64,000 nt of DNA. Source: G965195345 sp965277625 (GTDB taxonomy: Bacteria > Pseudomonadota > Gammaproteobacteria > CAKMZV01). Position 1 is the first letter of the stretch; each line of letters opens with the position of its first letter. The notes below the pieces were generated by a model that was given only the letters and a program-made list of their open reading frames with translations, was not told the DNA's origin and did not search any database. This document shows positions 7,745 to 22,700 of the stretch, in pieces. The position numbers and the translations under genes were made by a program. The stretch covers positions 744,001 through 808,000 of the forward strand of contig OZ255827.1 of assembly GCA_965277625.1 (NCBI GenBank), in the 5' to 3' direction.

Positions 7745-10700
7745 TCAATACAGATAAACCGCGCCTGTATTGTTGTTTACACCGAATGCGCCAACTGCAA
7801 GTGTGTTTCCATCATGGCTGAATTGAACAGAACGACCAAAAGAGCCTTTGGGAGCCGCGTCACTGGATTTAATATAGGCTCGTTGAGACCAGGTGTCACG
7901 GCTAAATTCAAATAAATAGACTGCTCCAGTCCCCATTGAAGCATCATCAGTGATGCCACCAATCCCAGAAGAGGAACCATCTTCTTCCCATGCCCCAACA
8001 GCCAGAGTATTGCCATCAGCGCTTAAACTCACAGTGATACCAAATTGGTCAGCCTGCCCCGTATTTGAGGCTTTAATATATGCTTGCTGTGACCAAACAC
8101 CATTGTTATAGCGAAATATATACGCAGCCCCTGCATCAGTCGTATTATTATCGTGCACCCCATTGACGCCAGTCGCTGAACCATCTTCGCGATTTGCCCC
8201 AACAGCCAGGGTGTTGCCATCGGTGCTAAAGTTCAAGGAATAACCAAACTGACTGACTCCTAAATGTGATGCTTTGATGTATGCTTGTTGAGACCAGGTG
8301 CTGGATTCAGTACTGAATCGGAAGACATATGCCGCACCTGAATTATTAAAACCATCATCCTGCATCCCATTGACACCAGTTGCTGAGCCATCTTCAAATA
8401 CTGCCCCGACAGCCAGGGTGTTGCCATCGCTATTGAGCGTTACAGGGAGGCCGAAGAAATCACCTGCCCCTGTATTTGATGCTTTGATGTATGCTTGTTG
8501 AGACCAAACACCATTATTAAAACGGAAAATGTATGCAGCACCGGCATCATGCGCACTATTATCGTTCTGCGCCTCATTGATGACTGTCGATGAACCGTCC
8601 TCGAATAATGCCCCTACCGCAAGCGTATTACCATCATGACTGAGGCTGTTTTCACGACCAAATTGATCAAACTGCCCTGAATTTGATGCTTTGATGTATG
8701 CTTGTTGTGTCCAGATGCCACCACTGCGCCTAAATACATACACCGCCCCAGAAGCGGAGGCGGAATTATTATTCTGCACCCCATTGATACCAGTTGATGC
8801 GCTATCTTCACCAGTTGCTCCAACCGCTAAAGTGTTACCATCACCGCTCAAACTCACATCAAGGCCTAAAATATCGCCTGAATCCGAATTTGATGCTTTG
8901 ATATAGGCTTGTTGTGACCACATGCCACCATTGCGCCTAAATACATACACCGCCCCCGAATCGGTGGCGGAACTATTATTTTGCGCCCCATTGACGCCAG
9001 TTGCTGCGCTATCCTCACGATATGCCCCCACGGCCAGTGTGTTACCATCACCGCTCAAACTCACAGATAAGCCAAAACGATCATCATCGTCACTATTACT
9101 GGCCTCTAAACGACCAATCATGGTGTTCAGCTGAGCATTGGTCAAATTTACAGTGTTATGTCTGATCGTGGCACTACACGATGTTGCATCGCAGTTGCCC
9201 ACACCATACTGTGGGTTGTTCACTCTAGGAATATAACGATGTAATGCGACCAGAGCCTGTGCCGTGGTCTGTCTTATATTTGTGCTATTAGGACTGACCA
9301 CAATGTCCGTGGTACTTAAGTCCACAAACCCTGCGCCACCAGTTGGATTACTTAGTAAGCGATAATGGGTCGTCATAGAGGTTGCACTCCAAGCAAAATC
9401 AAGGGTCTTAATGCCGGTGGTTAAAATCAACAAAGACGGCACAGTCACAATAACATTGGTTGAAGCTGTTTTGCCAGCAGAATCAGTTGTTCTGAGGGTT
9501 AATATAACTTGCGGTCCATCATCGCCTAATCCGCGTCTAGATATGGACAAGCTTGTGGTTGTGATCACTGTGTTAACCGCGTTATGATCGGTTGAAATAC
9601 TGTAAGATAAAACGCCATCCTCTACATCAGTCACTGAAACGCTCAATACCATGGGGGCTGCATTTAGCATTGAAGCTAAAACCACTGATTGCGAAGAGAC
9701 CGTAAAAGTTGGTGTATCATTAATAGACTGCACAACGACAACAATCTCGGTCGAGTCAAATAACCCACCATCATCCCTTGCGCGCACGGTTAAGGTGGTG
9801 GTGCCAAAAAGATTTGCCACTGAACTCAAAGTAATACTATGCGTTGAAATCACCGAATTGACCAAATGCGTTGATGAACTCACTGTGACGAGCAATGTGC
9901 CCGTTGTATCAGCATCGGTCGCAGCGGTACCAATCACCACAGAGCCGAAATCCTCTTGCAAACCGATAAGATTCGTGGATACTGTCAACACAGGTGTGGT
10001 GCTCTGCATCACAATGACATTGACAGCGATGGTTTGAATATCTGTTTTACTACCGTCATCAATGGCGCTGATAGTTAATGTGGTCCGACCTGAGCCCCCG
10101 ACTATGGGAGTCAACACAATGGCATTGGTACGAGTGCTTATGGAGACCACACCTTGAGGTGTGGATTGTACTGAAAAGGCTAAAACACCCTGCTCAACAT
10201 CAGTTGCTGTTATGTCGATGGTAATGGGCTTAAAACCACCTAATGTAGAAATATTGTTGCTCGAGACGGTTAGGCTTGGCGGATCGTTCACTGCTTGAAC
10301 GGTGACCACGACCAGCGTAGAAACCATTTGCGCAGCTGAATCTGTTGCTTGAACCGTCAGAGTGACCCTACCATTGAAATTAAGTGCGCCAGAAAATTGA
10401 ATGGAATTAATGGAGGTGGTTAAGTTCACAATGCCTGTAGAGGAAGTTTGAACTGAAAAAGGTAAGTTGCCACTAACCCCTTGATCGGTCACAGTGGTGC
10501 CAATGACAAAGTTGCTAAAATCTTCAGCCAGCGTAATGGCATTGGTTGACAAGGCAATGGTAGGCGGTCCATCCACTATGAATGAAATGGCATAGGTGGT
10601 AGTCAAACCGTTCACTAGTAAGCTGACCACAACCGTTGTTTGCCCATCGAAATTAGCTGGCGCAGTATAAATCATATTTACCGTCTGAACGCCTGTATTT

Positions 10701-13700
10701 CCAGTCGTATGGTTAAATATCGCTGAGCCACCATTGGGGTCTGTGATCGACCAATCACTTGTGCTTATCGTATCGCCATTCAAATCAAAACCTGTCAAGC
10801 TCAAGTTAGCATTTGTTCCAGAATTTACGGATATTGGGTTAATAGAAGTTGGGGTTAAACCTTGGGGGAACTCATAAATCACATTACGATCAATCACTGA
10901 ACTCCCATCCGACTTTAAGCCATCCCCTCCATCATCAATCAAGAAAAACGTACCGCCCTCACCAGTAGCATAAATTGTCCAATTGGAAACGGTGGTAGGG
11001 CGACCATATCTATTGGCACGTAGCCCCAGATCACTTATAGGATACCAAGTCAAATTGAAATGACCCGGATAGACTGTGAGATTGGATGTGCCATTTCGAA
11101 GGGAATGGCCGTAGGCAATGGTGCTGTCGTGTGTAATCCAAGATAGCTCACCAGGGAAGGTTCGTTGCGGTAAAACCATGCCTAACCAAGACTCACGAAT
11201 TTCTAAACCACTTGCTGTTGAACGCATAAAAGAAAAATCTTCGACTGAATTGATATTCATCAAATGTCCACCCAAAGCGTTTGCAGTGGTCAAAAATCTG
11301 GAGATACCTATACCAGACGCCATCGTATCATTGGCATATAGATGACCACCATGAACAACAAGATTGGACAGGTTTGAGTTGGTTGGGACAATTGTTGGAG
11401 GAACATATAGCGAATTGACAGACACCACCATGGTTCGTTGCGCCATTCCTGTATCTGTCAAATTAGTTAGATGTACCGTCAGAGTGGCCGTACCAGTTCT
11501 GTCAGGCGCGATTGTAAAATACAATTGCGCTGTTTGGTCGATTGAGCCTACGCTCGCCGTAGTCACTATGGCATTGGTGGAAAAGCTGATAACAGGCGTA
11601 GGGTTGGCAGAAAAAATGGGGTCGCCGCTGTGTGTCAAACGCAATTGTATATCATAGGGTCTTGACCCAGCATTTAGTCCTTTAGGGATTCTGATAAACT
11701 GTTGGTTGCGGATGGTTTGACTGCTGTTTTCGATCAAAACGATTGAGGTTGAATCCAAAGAAAATGCTGGTATGTTCCCTATAAATGACAACACACTTGT
11801 CGCCGTTGAACCATTCACCTGTAGTGTGACCACAGCCGTTGATCGACCAATAAATCCTACGGGTGGGGTATAAACCATATCCACTGTCTGAATGCCTGAA
11901 GATTGAGAAACATTGTTTAAGCTCACCGTACCAAGGGTTGCTGTCGAGGTCCAATCCGCTGTGTTTATCGCATCACCATTCAGGTCGAAACCCGTTAAAC
12001 GAACGGTGACATTTGTATTGCCATTTATAAATATTGGATCGAAGGTTGATTGTGCTATACCTTGAGGGAATTCATAAATCGCTCGCCGAGTCACGAGATT
12101 TCCAGTGTCGTCTAACAATAAATAGCTACTGAGAATATTGGAATAAATTGTTGCATTAAAAACAGTTGAATCACGATTTGATCTATTGGCTATCAGTCCA
12201 TTTGGATCTTGCCAAGTCAGAGCAAAGTGACCTGGATAAACGTTGAGATTAGTTAAGACAGTGTCACTTGAGTATCCATAGGCAATGGTGCTGTCATTCG
12301 TTATCCATGACAGCTCACCAGGAAAGGATTGACGCGGTAATACCAAGCCAAACCAGGCATTATCAGATACTAATCCACTTGTTGTTGATGAATGTACAAA
12401 ATCAAATTCCTCAACTGAATTAATATTGACTAAGTGCCCACCTAAAGTCCTCGCTTCCATCAAAAACCCATTAACACCTAGTGCCGTCCCAACGGAATTA
12501 GCATAAAGACGTCCACCGCGAAGCACAAGATTTTGAACACGTTCAGGCACAATCCTGGGAGCGACATCTTCCATAGGGCGGACAGACACCTTCAGGGTTT
12601 GTTGAGCAATTCCAAAACTCGTCAAACTTGCAAGTTGTAGCGTTAGGGTGGCTGTGCCTGTTTGATCAGGCGCGATTGAAAAATACAATTGTGCCGTTTG
12701 AGTGGTTGAACTTATGTTAGCCGTCGTCGCAATAACATTGGTGGAAAAGCTGATGATAGGAGCGGGGTTGGCAGAAAAAATGGGATCGCCACTTTGTGTC
12801 ACACGCCATTGATACTCTGCGTTATTCGTTGTCCTAGCAAGGGTTGGAACGTTAATATTGCTGATTAGTTGTTGATTGCGAATGGACTGAGTGCTATTCT
12901 CGGTCAACACGATAGAGGTTGAAGCCAGAGTAAATGTTACTGCAGTCACACCAAATGACACCATAGTACTGGTGCTTAAACCATTCACATTTAGTGTGAC
13001 TACAACCGATGATTGACCAATAAATCCTATGGGGGGGGTATAGACCATATCCACTGTCTGAACGCCTGAAGTTTGAGAAACATTGTTAAAACGCACCGTT
13101 CCAAGTGTTGCTGTCGAGGTCCAATCCGTTGTGTTTATGGTACCACCATTCAAATTAATACCAGTCAATCTTATGGTTGCGCTTGAACCAGCAAATACAT
13201 TCAATGGTGTGATTGAAGCGGGTGCTAATCCTTGAGGAAATTCATATAGAGCAGGACGCGCTGTGGAATCGCCCCTATCGCCTATTAAGGAATACCGATC
13301 AACGACTTCAGAATACACCGCCCAATTAAAAACAGAGGGACGTGATGACACTCTATTGGCCACTAACCCATCACCACTGTGCCAGTTCAAGGCGTAATGT
13401 CCTGGATAAATGTTGAAATTGCTTGCACCATCAGCGCTGGAAAATCCGTAGGCCATGGTGCTGTCATTCGTTATCCAAAACAGCTCACCAGGAAAAGTTA
13501 GTTGTGGTAAAGCTAGGCCAAGCCAAGATAAATGAAGTCCTAAGCCACTTCTGGTCGAATTTAAAAAATTGAACTCTTCAATCGTGTTGATGTTGGCTAA
13601 ATGCCCGCCCAAGGCGCGGGCTTCTGTTAAAAATGGCGTGACCGATTGTGCTGTTGTCACTGATTTGGCATAGAGACGACCACCATTTACTATAAGATTT

Positions 13701-16700
13701 TGAATGCTTGTATTTGCCTGAGAAATTATAGGAGGCACAGCCATTGGATTGACTTGCACGACCATGGTTTGTTGTGACACGTTTGGACCAGTCAAACTGG
13801 CGAGTTGTAAGGTTAGGGTGGCAGTGCCTGTTTGATCAGGCGCGATTGAAAAATACAGTTGGGCTGTTTTCGCTGTAGAACCAAGACTAGCCGTCGTTGT
13901 TATGGCATTGGTTGAAAAGCTGATGATTGGAGCGGGGTTTGCAGAAAAAATGGGATCGCCACTTTGCGACACACGCCATTGAAAATCAGCTGTTCTTGTC
14001 GTTCCAGAAAAATCTGGAATACTAATATTGCTGATTAGTTGTTGATTGCGAATGGACTGAGTGCTGTTCTCGGTCAACACGATGGAGGTTGAAGCCAAAG
14101 TAAATGTTGCTGCAATCACACCAATTGACAACGCAGTACTGGTGCTTAAACCATTCACATTTAGTGTGACCACAACCGATGATTGACCAATAAATCCTAC
14201 GGGGGGTGTATAAACCAAATCCACTGTCTGAACGCCTAAAGTTTGAGAAACATTGTTAAAACTAACCGTTCCAGTCGCTGCTATCGCGCTCCAATCCGTT
14301 GTGTTTATGGTGCCACCATTTAAATCAATACCAGTCAATCTTATGGTTGCGCTTGAATCAGCAAATACATCCAATGGCGTGATTGAAGCGGTTGCTAATC
14401 CTTGGGGAAATTCATAAAGTGTAGGGCGCGCTGTGGAATCACCCCTATCGCCTATTAAGAAAGACCGATTAACGACTTGAGAATACACCGCCCAATTAAA
14501 AACAGAGGGACGTGATGACACTCTATTGGCCACTAACCCATCACCACTCTGCCAGTTCAAGGCGTAATGCCCTGGATAAATGTTGAAATTGTTTGCACCA
14601 TCAGCACTGGAAAATCCGTAGGCAATAGTGCTGTCATTCGTTATCCAAAACAGCTCACCAGGAAAAGTTAGTTGTGGTAAAGCTAGGCCAAGCCAAGATA
14701 AATGAAGTCCTAAGCCACTTCTGGTCGAAATTAAAAAATTGAACTCTTCAATCGTGTTGATGTTGACCAAATGACCGCCCAAGGCTCTGGCTTCCGCCAA
14801 AAAAGGCGTAACAGATCGATTCGTTTCCACTGAATTGGCATAAAGACGACCACCATTTACTATAAGATTTTGAATGCTCGTATTTACCTGAGAAATAATA
14901 GGAGGCGCAGCCATTGGATTGACTTGTACGACCATGGTTTGTTGTGACCCGTTTGAACCAGTCAAAGTGGCGAGTTGTAGCGTTAGGGTGGCAGTGCCTG
15001 TGTGATCAGGCGCGATTGAAAAATACAGTTGGGCTGTTTTCGCTGTAGAACTAAGACTAGCCGTCGTTGTTAGGGCATTGGTTGAAAAGCTGATGATAGG
15101 AGCGGGGTTTGCAGAAAAAATGGGATCGCCACTTTGTGTCACACGCCATTGATATTCTGCGCTATTTGTTGTCCCAGCAAGGATTGGAGCGAAAATATTG
15201 CTGATTAATTGTTGATTACGAATGGACTGAGTGCTGTTCTCGGTCAACACGATGGAGGTTGAAGCCAAAGTAAATGTTGCTGCAAACACACCAATTGACA
15301 GCGCAGTACTGGTGCTTAAACCATTCACATTTAGTGTAATTACAACCGATGATTGACCAATAAATCCTAAGGGGGGGGTGTAAATCAAATCCACTGTCTG
15401 AACGCCTGAATTCTCATAAACATTGTTAAGACTAACCGTTCCAGTTGCTGCTATCGCGCTCCAATCCGTTGTGTTTATGGAGCCACCATTTAAATCAACA
15501 CCAGTCAATCTTATGGTTGCGCTTGAATCAGCAAATACACTTAATGATGTGTTAGAAAACGGTGCTAATCCTTGAGGAAATTCATACAGCGCAGGGCGCG
15601 CTGTGGAATCGCCCCTATCGCCTATTAAGAAATACCGATCAACGACTTCAGAATACACCGCCCAATTAAAAACAGAGGGACGTGATGACCCTCTATTGGC
15701 CACTAACCCATCACCACTGTGCCAGTTCAAGGCGTAATGCCCTGGATAAATGTTGAAATTGCTTGCACCATCAGCGCTGGAAAATCCGTAGGCCATGGTG
15801 CTGTCATTCGTTATCCAAAACAGCTCACCAGGAAATGATAATTGTGGTAATGTCAAGCCAATCCAAGATAAATGAAGCCCTAGGCCACTTCTGGTCGAAT
15901 TTAAAAAATTGAACTCTTCAATTGAATTGATGTTGGCTAAATGCCCGCCCAAAGCGCGAGCTTCTGCTAAAAATGGCGTAACCGATTGTGCTATTGTCAC
16001 TGATTTGGCGTAGAGACGACCAGCATTTACTATAAGATTTTGAATGCTTGTATTTACCTGAGAAATAATAGGACGCGCAGCCATTGGATTGACTTGTACG
16101 ACCATGGTTTGTTGTGGCCCGTTTGAACCAGTTAAACTGGCGAGTTGTAGCGTTAGGGTGGCAGTGCCTGTTTGATCAGGCGCGATTGAAAAATACAGTT
16201 GGGCTGTTTTCGCTGTAGAACCAAGACTAGCCGTCGTTATTATGGCATTGGTTGAAAAGCTGATGATAGGAGCGGGGTTTGCAGAAAAAATGGGATCGCC
16301 ACTGTGCGTCAGACGCCATTGATAATCAGATGTTCTTGTCGTCCCAGCAAAATCAGGAATACTAATATTGCTGATTAATTGTTGATTACGAATGGTCTGA
16401 GAGCTGTTTTCAATCAAAACGACCTTGGTTGAAGCCAAGGTAAATATTGGTTCAATGACGCGTATTGAAAAGGTGGCGGAAGTGCTTAAACCATTCACAT
16501 TTAGTGTGACCACAGCCGATGAATGACCAATAAATCCTCCAGGGGGGGTATAAACCAAATCCACTGTCTGAACGCCTGAAGTTTGAGAAACATCATTAAA
16601 ACTAACCGTTCCAGTCGCAGCTATCGCGCTCCAATTCATTGTACTAATCGTGTCGCCATTCAAATCAATACCAGTTAATCTTATGGTTGCACTTGAATCA

Positions 16701-19700
16701 GCAAATACATTCAATGTCGTGATAGAAGCTGGTGCTAAGCCTTGGGGAAATTCATAAAATGCAGGGCGTGCTGTGGAATCACCCCTATCGCCTATTAAGA
16801 AATACCGATCAACGACTTGAGAATACACCGCCCAATTAAAAACAGAGGGACGTGATGACACTCTATTGGCCACTAACCCATCACTACCGTGCCAGTTCAA
16901 GGCGTAATGTCCTGGATAAATGTTGAAATTGGTTGCACCATCAGCACTGGAAAATCCGTAGGCAATGGTGCTGTCATTCGTTATCCAAAACAGCTCACCA
17001 GGAAATGATAATCGTGGCAATGTCAAGCCAATCCAAGATAAATGAAGTCCTAAGCCATTTCTGGTCGAATTTAAAAAATTGAATTCTTCAATCGTGTTGA
17101 TGTTGACCAAATGACCGCCCAAGGCTCTGGCTTCCGCCAAAAAAGGCGTAACAGATCGATTCGTTTCCACTGAATTGGCATAAAGACGACCGCCATGAAC
17201 TATAAGGTTTTGAATACTTGTGTTGCCTTGGGCAATCACTGGTGGTACATCGACTGAATTAACTTGCACAACCATAGTTTGTTGCAACATTTCTGAACGG
17301 TTCGGATTATTGAGTTGTATGGTTAAGGTCGCTGTGCCAGTTTGGTTAGGGGCAATTGAAAAATACAATTGAGCCTGCGGCGATGAGTTTAGTGTTGTTT
17401 CGGTTGTGATCGCATTGGTGGTGAAACTGACCACTGGTGCTGGATTGGCGGAAAAAATGCGACTCCCATTACTCGAAATTTGCCATTGCACTCTTATGAT
17501 ATCATTGCCAGGATTACTAAGGTTGATACTCTGTATATTACGGTTAACCTGATTGCCAAGCGCAGACAGAGTAACCAAAGAGGTTGATAAGCTAAACGAA
17601 ATAGGGTCGTCAACACCATTGACCACCACCACAATCTGCTCTGTCGTGGAAATACCACCAGCATCGGTCGCTTGAATGGTCAAGGTTGTTGTGCCATTAA
17701 GGTTGCTAAGCGCAGTTAGGGTGATCATATTAGTGATGGGGCTTACACCACGGACTGGTGTGGAAAGTACGGCATCAACAAGACGTGAGGATGAACTAAT
17801 TAAAATAATGAGTGCATTGCTATCAGCATCCGTCACAGTGGTTCTGATGACCACAGGACTGCCAAAGTCTTCATCTACACGGATAAGGTTGGTAGAAACC
17901 GTCACCACCGGTGTGGCGCTTTCGACAATGACCACATTGACAGCGATGGTTTGCATAGCAGTCCGTCCAGTATTGTCCGTTGTACGAACCGTTAAGGTGG
18001 TTTGACCTGAAATATTTGGAATGTTGTTCAAGACGATGGCGTTTGCCGAAGTGGTTACTCTAATCACACTTGAGGTTGAGGCTTGTACTGAAAAATTCAA
18101 AGCACCGTCCTCGGCATCGGAGGCTGTGGTGTCAATGGTAATGGGTGCAAATCCACCAAATGTTGTGATACTTTTTGTTGAGACTGTTAAAGTTGGCGTA
18201 TCATTAACAGCATTCACCACGACGACAATTTCTGTCGTGTCGAATAATCCCCCAGGATCGGTCGCACGGACGGTAAGGGTGGCCGTACCAAATAAATTAG
18301 CCACGGAACGCAATGTGATCATTTGAGTCGAAAATACGGCATCGACTAAATACGTTGACGAACTCACTGTGACGACCAAGGTATCCGAATCGGCATCTGA
18401 GGCAGTACCAATGACCAACTCAGTAAAATCCTCTTGCAGGCTGAGTTTGTTGGTGGAAACAGTCAACACAGGTGTGGAGCTTGGAAACACGATTAAATTG
18501 ATTGCTATGGTTTGGATTGCTACGGCATCCAAACTGTCGAATGTTGTGACGGTCAAGGTCGTTTGACCTGATCTACGCAAAATTGGGGACAATAGTATTG
18601 TTTTGGTTGAGGTGGTTATTGAAACGACACCTTGAGGTGAGGCTTGCACTGAAAATGGCAAGTCGCCATCTTCAAAATCTGTGGCTGTCGTGTAAATCGT
18701 TATGGGCGAAAAGCCACCCAAAATTGAGATGTTATCGGTTGAAATGACTAATGTTGGGGCGTCATTCACCGCCTGAACTGAAATCACAACCGTTGTTAAA
18801 GCGGTCTGCTGAATAGAGTCTGTTGCCTGAACAGTCAAAGTGACTGTGCCAATGAAATTGGGCGCACTTGATAGTCGAATGGCATTTGCTGAGGTGGTTA
18901 TGATGAGCGCATTTAAGGTAGAAGCTCGCACGGTAAATGGTAGGACCCCATCGACCTCGTCTGTAATGGTCGTACCAATAACAAAGTTAGTAAAATCTTG
19001 GGCAATCGAAATAGCATTTGTTGATAAGTCAATGATTGGAATGTTATCTGGCCTAAACAATAGGGCAGTGGTCGTATTTTGGTGATTCACTTGAAGTGTG
19101 ACGACAACGGTTGATTGACTGTTAAAATTAGCTGGCGGGGTGTACAGCATATTCACATTTTGAAGCCCAAACACTTCTGATATCAAACGGATTATTACTG
19201 TACCAGTGGTTGCCACTGCTGACCAATCTGAAAGTTGTATGTTATTCTTATTTAAATCAAAACCGGTCAATCCTACGGTTGCAGTTGAGCCAGGTACAAT
19301 ATAAGTTAGTATGTTTGAAGCTTTTAATAAGCCTTGAGGAAATTCATAAAGCCCAATACGTGAAACAGCATCACCGCCATCTCCTAATAATTCTAATTGA
19401 GAACTATTGGCGAAAACTGTCCCATTGATAGTCGTTGCGGTTCCTCCATTTGCACCTATTCTATTGGCAATCAGTCCAGTACCGGCATTCCATGGCAATT
19501 GGTAATGACCAGGATAAACAGTGAGATTAGTGAGGCCATTGGCGCTGGCATAGCCATAAGCAATGGTGCTGTCGTGTGTTATCCAAAACAGTTCACCAGG
19601 GAATTCTCGTTGCGGTAAAACTAAACCCCACCAAGTATTTTGGAGGACTAATACATTACGAAAAAATTCTGCGGTTTGTATAAATTGATACTCTCCTTCC

Positions 19701-22700
19701 GAATTGATGTTGACTAAATGCCCACCCAAAGCTCGGGCTTCGGTTAATAATGGGTTGAGTGATCGTACGCTTTGAACAGTATTGGCATATATTCGACCAG
19801 AATAAATTTCATAATTAAAAAGGTTAGAGTTGTATGGTGCAATAACTGGAGGCACGTTGACTGATCTGACTTGAACCACCATGGATTGTTGCGTCGTTAT
19901 AGAAGTGTCTAAATCAGTCAGTTGTACGGTTAGAGTAGCCCCGCCAAATAGACCCATGTCCATTGTAAAATACAAATGCGCCGTTGATTCAGCCGATGTC
20001 AACGTGGCTGTGGTCGTTAGGGCATTGGTGGTAAAACTCACCACAGGGATTGGATTGCGTGCAAAAATTCGGCCGTCATTCGCGGTAACTCCGATCCGAG
20101 CCCTTAGCGTTTTGTTATCTGGATTGCTGATGCTGATGGCACTTACAATGCGATCAAGCTGGCTACCAGGGACAGATAGGGTGACTGCAGAGGTTGATAG
20201 GCTAATCCGTATGTCATCTACAACTGGATTGACTACCACCACAATCTGCTCTGTTGTGGAAATACCACCAGCATCGGTCGCTTGAATGGTCAAGGTTGTT
20301 GTACCATTAAGGTCGCTAAGCGCAGTTAGGGTGATCATGTTAGTGATGGAGCTTATGCCACTGGTTGGTGTGGATAGTACTGCTTTGACAAGACGTGAGG
20401 ATGAATTAATAAAAACATTGAGTGCATCACCATCAGCATCCGTCGCAGTGGTTCTGATGACCACAGGACTGCCAAAGTCTTCATCAACACGTATGAGGTT
20501 GGTAGAAACCGTCAACACAGGTGTGGCGCTTACGACAATGACCACATTGACAGTGATGGTTTGCGTAGCCGTCCGTCCAGTATTGTCCGTTGTACGAACC
20601 GTTAAGGTGGTTTGACCTGAAACATTTAGAATGTTGTTCAAGACGATGGCGTTTGCCGAAGTGGTTACTCTAATCACACTTGTGGTTGAGGCTTGCACTG
20701 AAAAATTCAATGCCCCGTCCTCAGCATCGGAGGCTGTGGTGTCAATGGTAATGGGTGCAAATCCACCAAATGTTGTGATACTTTTGGTTGAGACGGTTAA
20801 GGTTGGCGTGTCATGAACAGGTGTTACGGTGACCACCACTTGAGTGGTCAAACTCAGCATGTCATCTCTGACTGTTATGGTTAATGTGGTTTGGCCATTG
20901 GCATTGGCTCTACTTGATACAAAGACGCCTGAGGTTGAGGTTGTGACAGTAACAACCCCCGTGGTAGATTCAATAACGCTAAAAGTCAGTGTTGCGTTTT
21001 CCACGTCAGTTGCAGTTGCAATTGTAGAGGTGCCTAAAAAATCTTCAACAACAACTAAATTGGCCGTTGGAATGGTTAGGGTTGGCGGATCATTGACGGG
21101 GGTGACTGTGACTACCACTTGAGCCGTTGTCGTTAATTCGCCATCACTGAGGCTTATGGTGAGCGTCGTAACACCATTGGAATCGGTCTTATTTGCCACT
21201 AGAACGCCTGCGTCAGTGATTGTCACAGTAACCACTCCAGTCGCAGATTCCGCCACGGTTAAAGTCAAAGTATTGCTATCAATATCGATTCTGGTTGTGC
21301 GAATCAAAACCGTTGCAAAATCCTCTTCTAAGTTTAGTACGGCAGTTGGTATAGTAAGCGTTGGTGTGTCATTGACGGATGTTACCGTGATCACCACTTG
21401 AGCCGTTGTCGTTAATTCGCCATCACTGATAGTAATGGCGAGTGTTGTGACGCCATTCCTATCAGCGAGTCTTGATATACGAACCTCTGAATTTGTGGTG
21501 CTCACTGTGACAACCCCTGTGGTAGATTCCATCACGGTTAAAGTCAAAGTATTGCTATCAATATCGCTGCTGCTTACTGTGATAACTTCAGTTGTTGCAA
21601 AATCTTCATTCAAAGTCAAAGCGGTTGTTGAAACACTTATTGAAGGCGGATCATTGACAGGGGTGACAGTGACCACCACTTGAGCCGTGGTTGTTAAATC
21701 GCCATCACTGAGGCTCATGGTGAGCGTTGTAACACCATTGCTATCAGTATTGTTTGCCACTTGAACGCCTGCGTCTGTGATTGTCACAGTGACCACCCCA
21801 GTCGTGGATTCCGCCACGGTTAAAGTCAAGGTATTGTTATCAATATCGCTTCTGGTTGTGCCAATCAAAACCGTTGCAAAATCTTCATTGAGTGTCAAAG
21901 CAGTTGTTGAAACACTTAGGGCGGGCGGATCATTAACGGGGGTGACTGTAACCACCACTTGAGCCGTTGTACTTAAACTGCCATCGTTAACAGTAATATA
22001 AAGTGTTGTGACACCATTCATTTCCCCTCGGCTCGATATACGAACCTCTGAGGTCGAGGTTGTCACTCTAATCACCCCTGTGGAAGATTCGGTCACAGTA
22101 AATGTCAGCGGGTTGCCCTCGACATCGCTTGCTGTGGCAATGGTCATAGTACTCACAAAATCTTCTAAGACTGTTATTGTTGCACTTGGAATGTTTAGGT
22201 TTGGCGGGTCATTAACGGCAGTGACATTGACCACCACTTGAGCCGTTGTATCTTGTGTGCCATCATTGACGGTAATGGTTAAGGTGGTTTGACCATTGGC
22301 ATTGCCTATGCTCGACACAGACACCCCAGAAGCTGAGGTTGTGACCGTGACTATGCCCGTGGTGCTTTCAATCACACTGATCAGGAGCGTATCACCATCA
22401 TCATCACTTGCTGTGGCAATGGTTTGAGCACTTCCAAAATCTTCTGCGACGGTTAAAGTCGCAGATGGAATGTTTAAGGATGGTGCATCTTGAGCAGGCG
22501 ATACCACGACAACTATCTCAGTATTAGTAGATTGCCCACCCGAATCGGTTGCTAACACTGTTAAAGTTGCAGTGCCATTGGCATCGGTTATCGCAGTCAT
22601 GGTGATACGGTTGGTAATTGTGCTCTGTTTATTGACAGGGGTCGATATTACAGCAGTCACAATAGGCATAGATGCACTGACAGAGACGGTTATGGTATCA

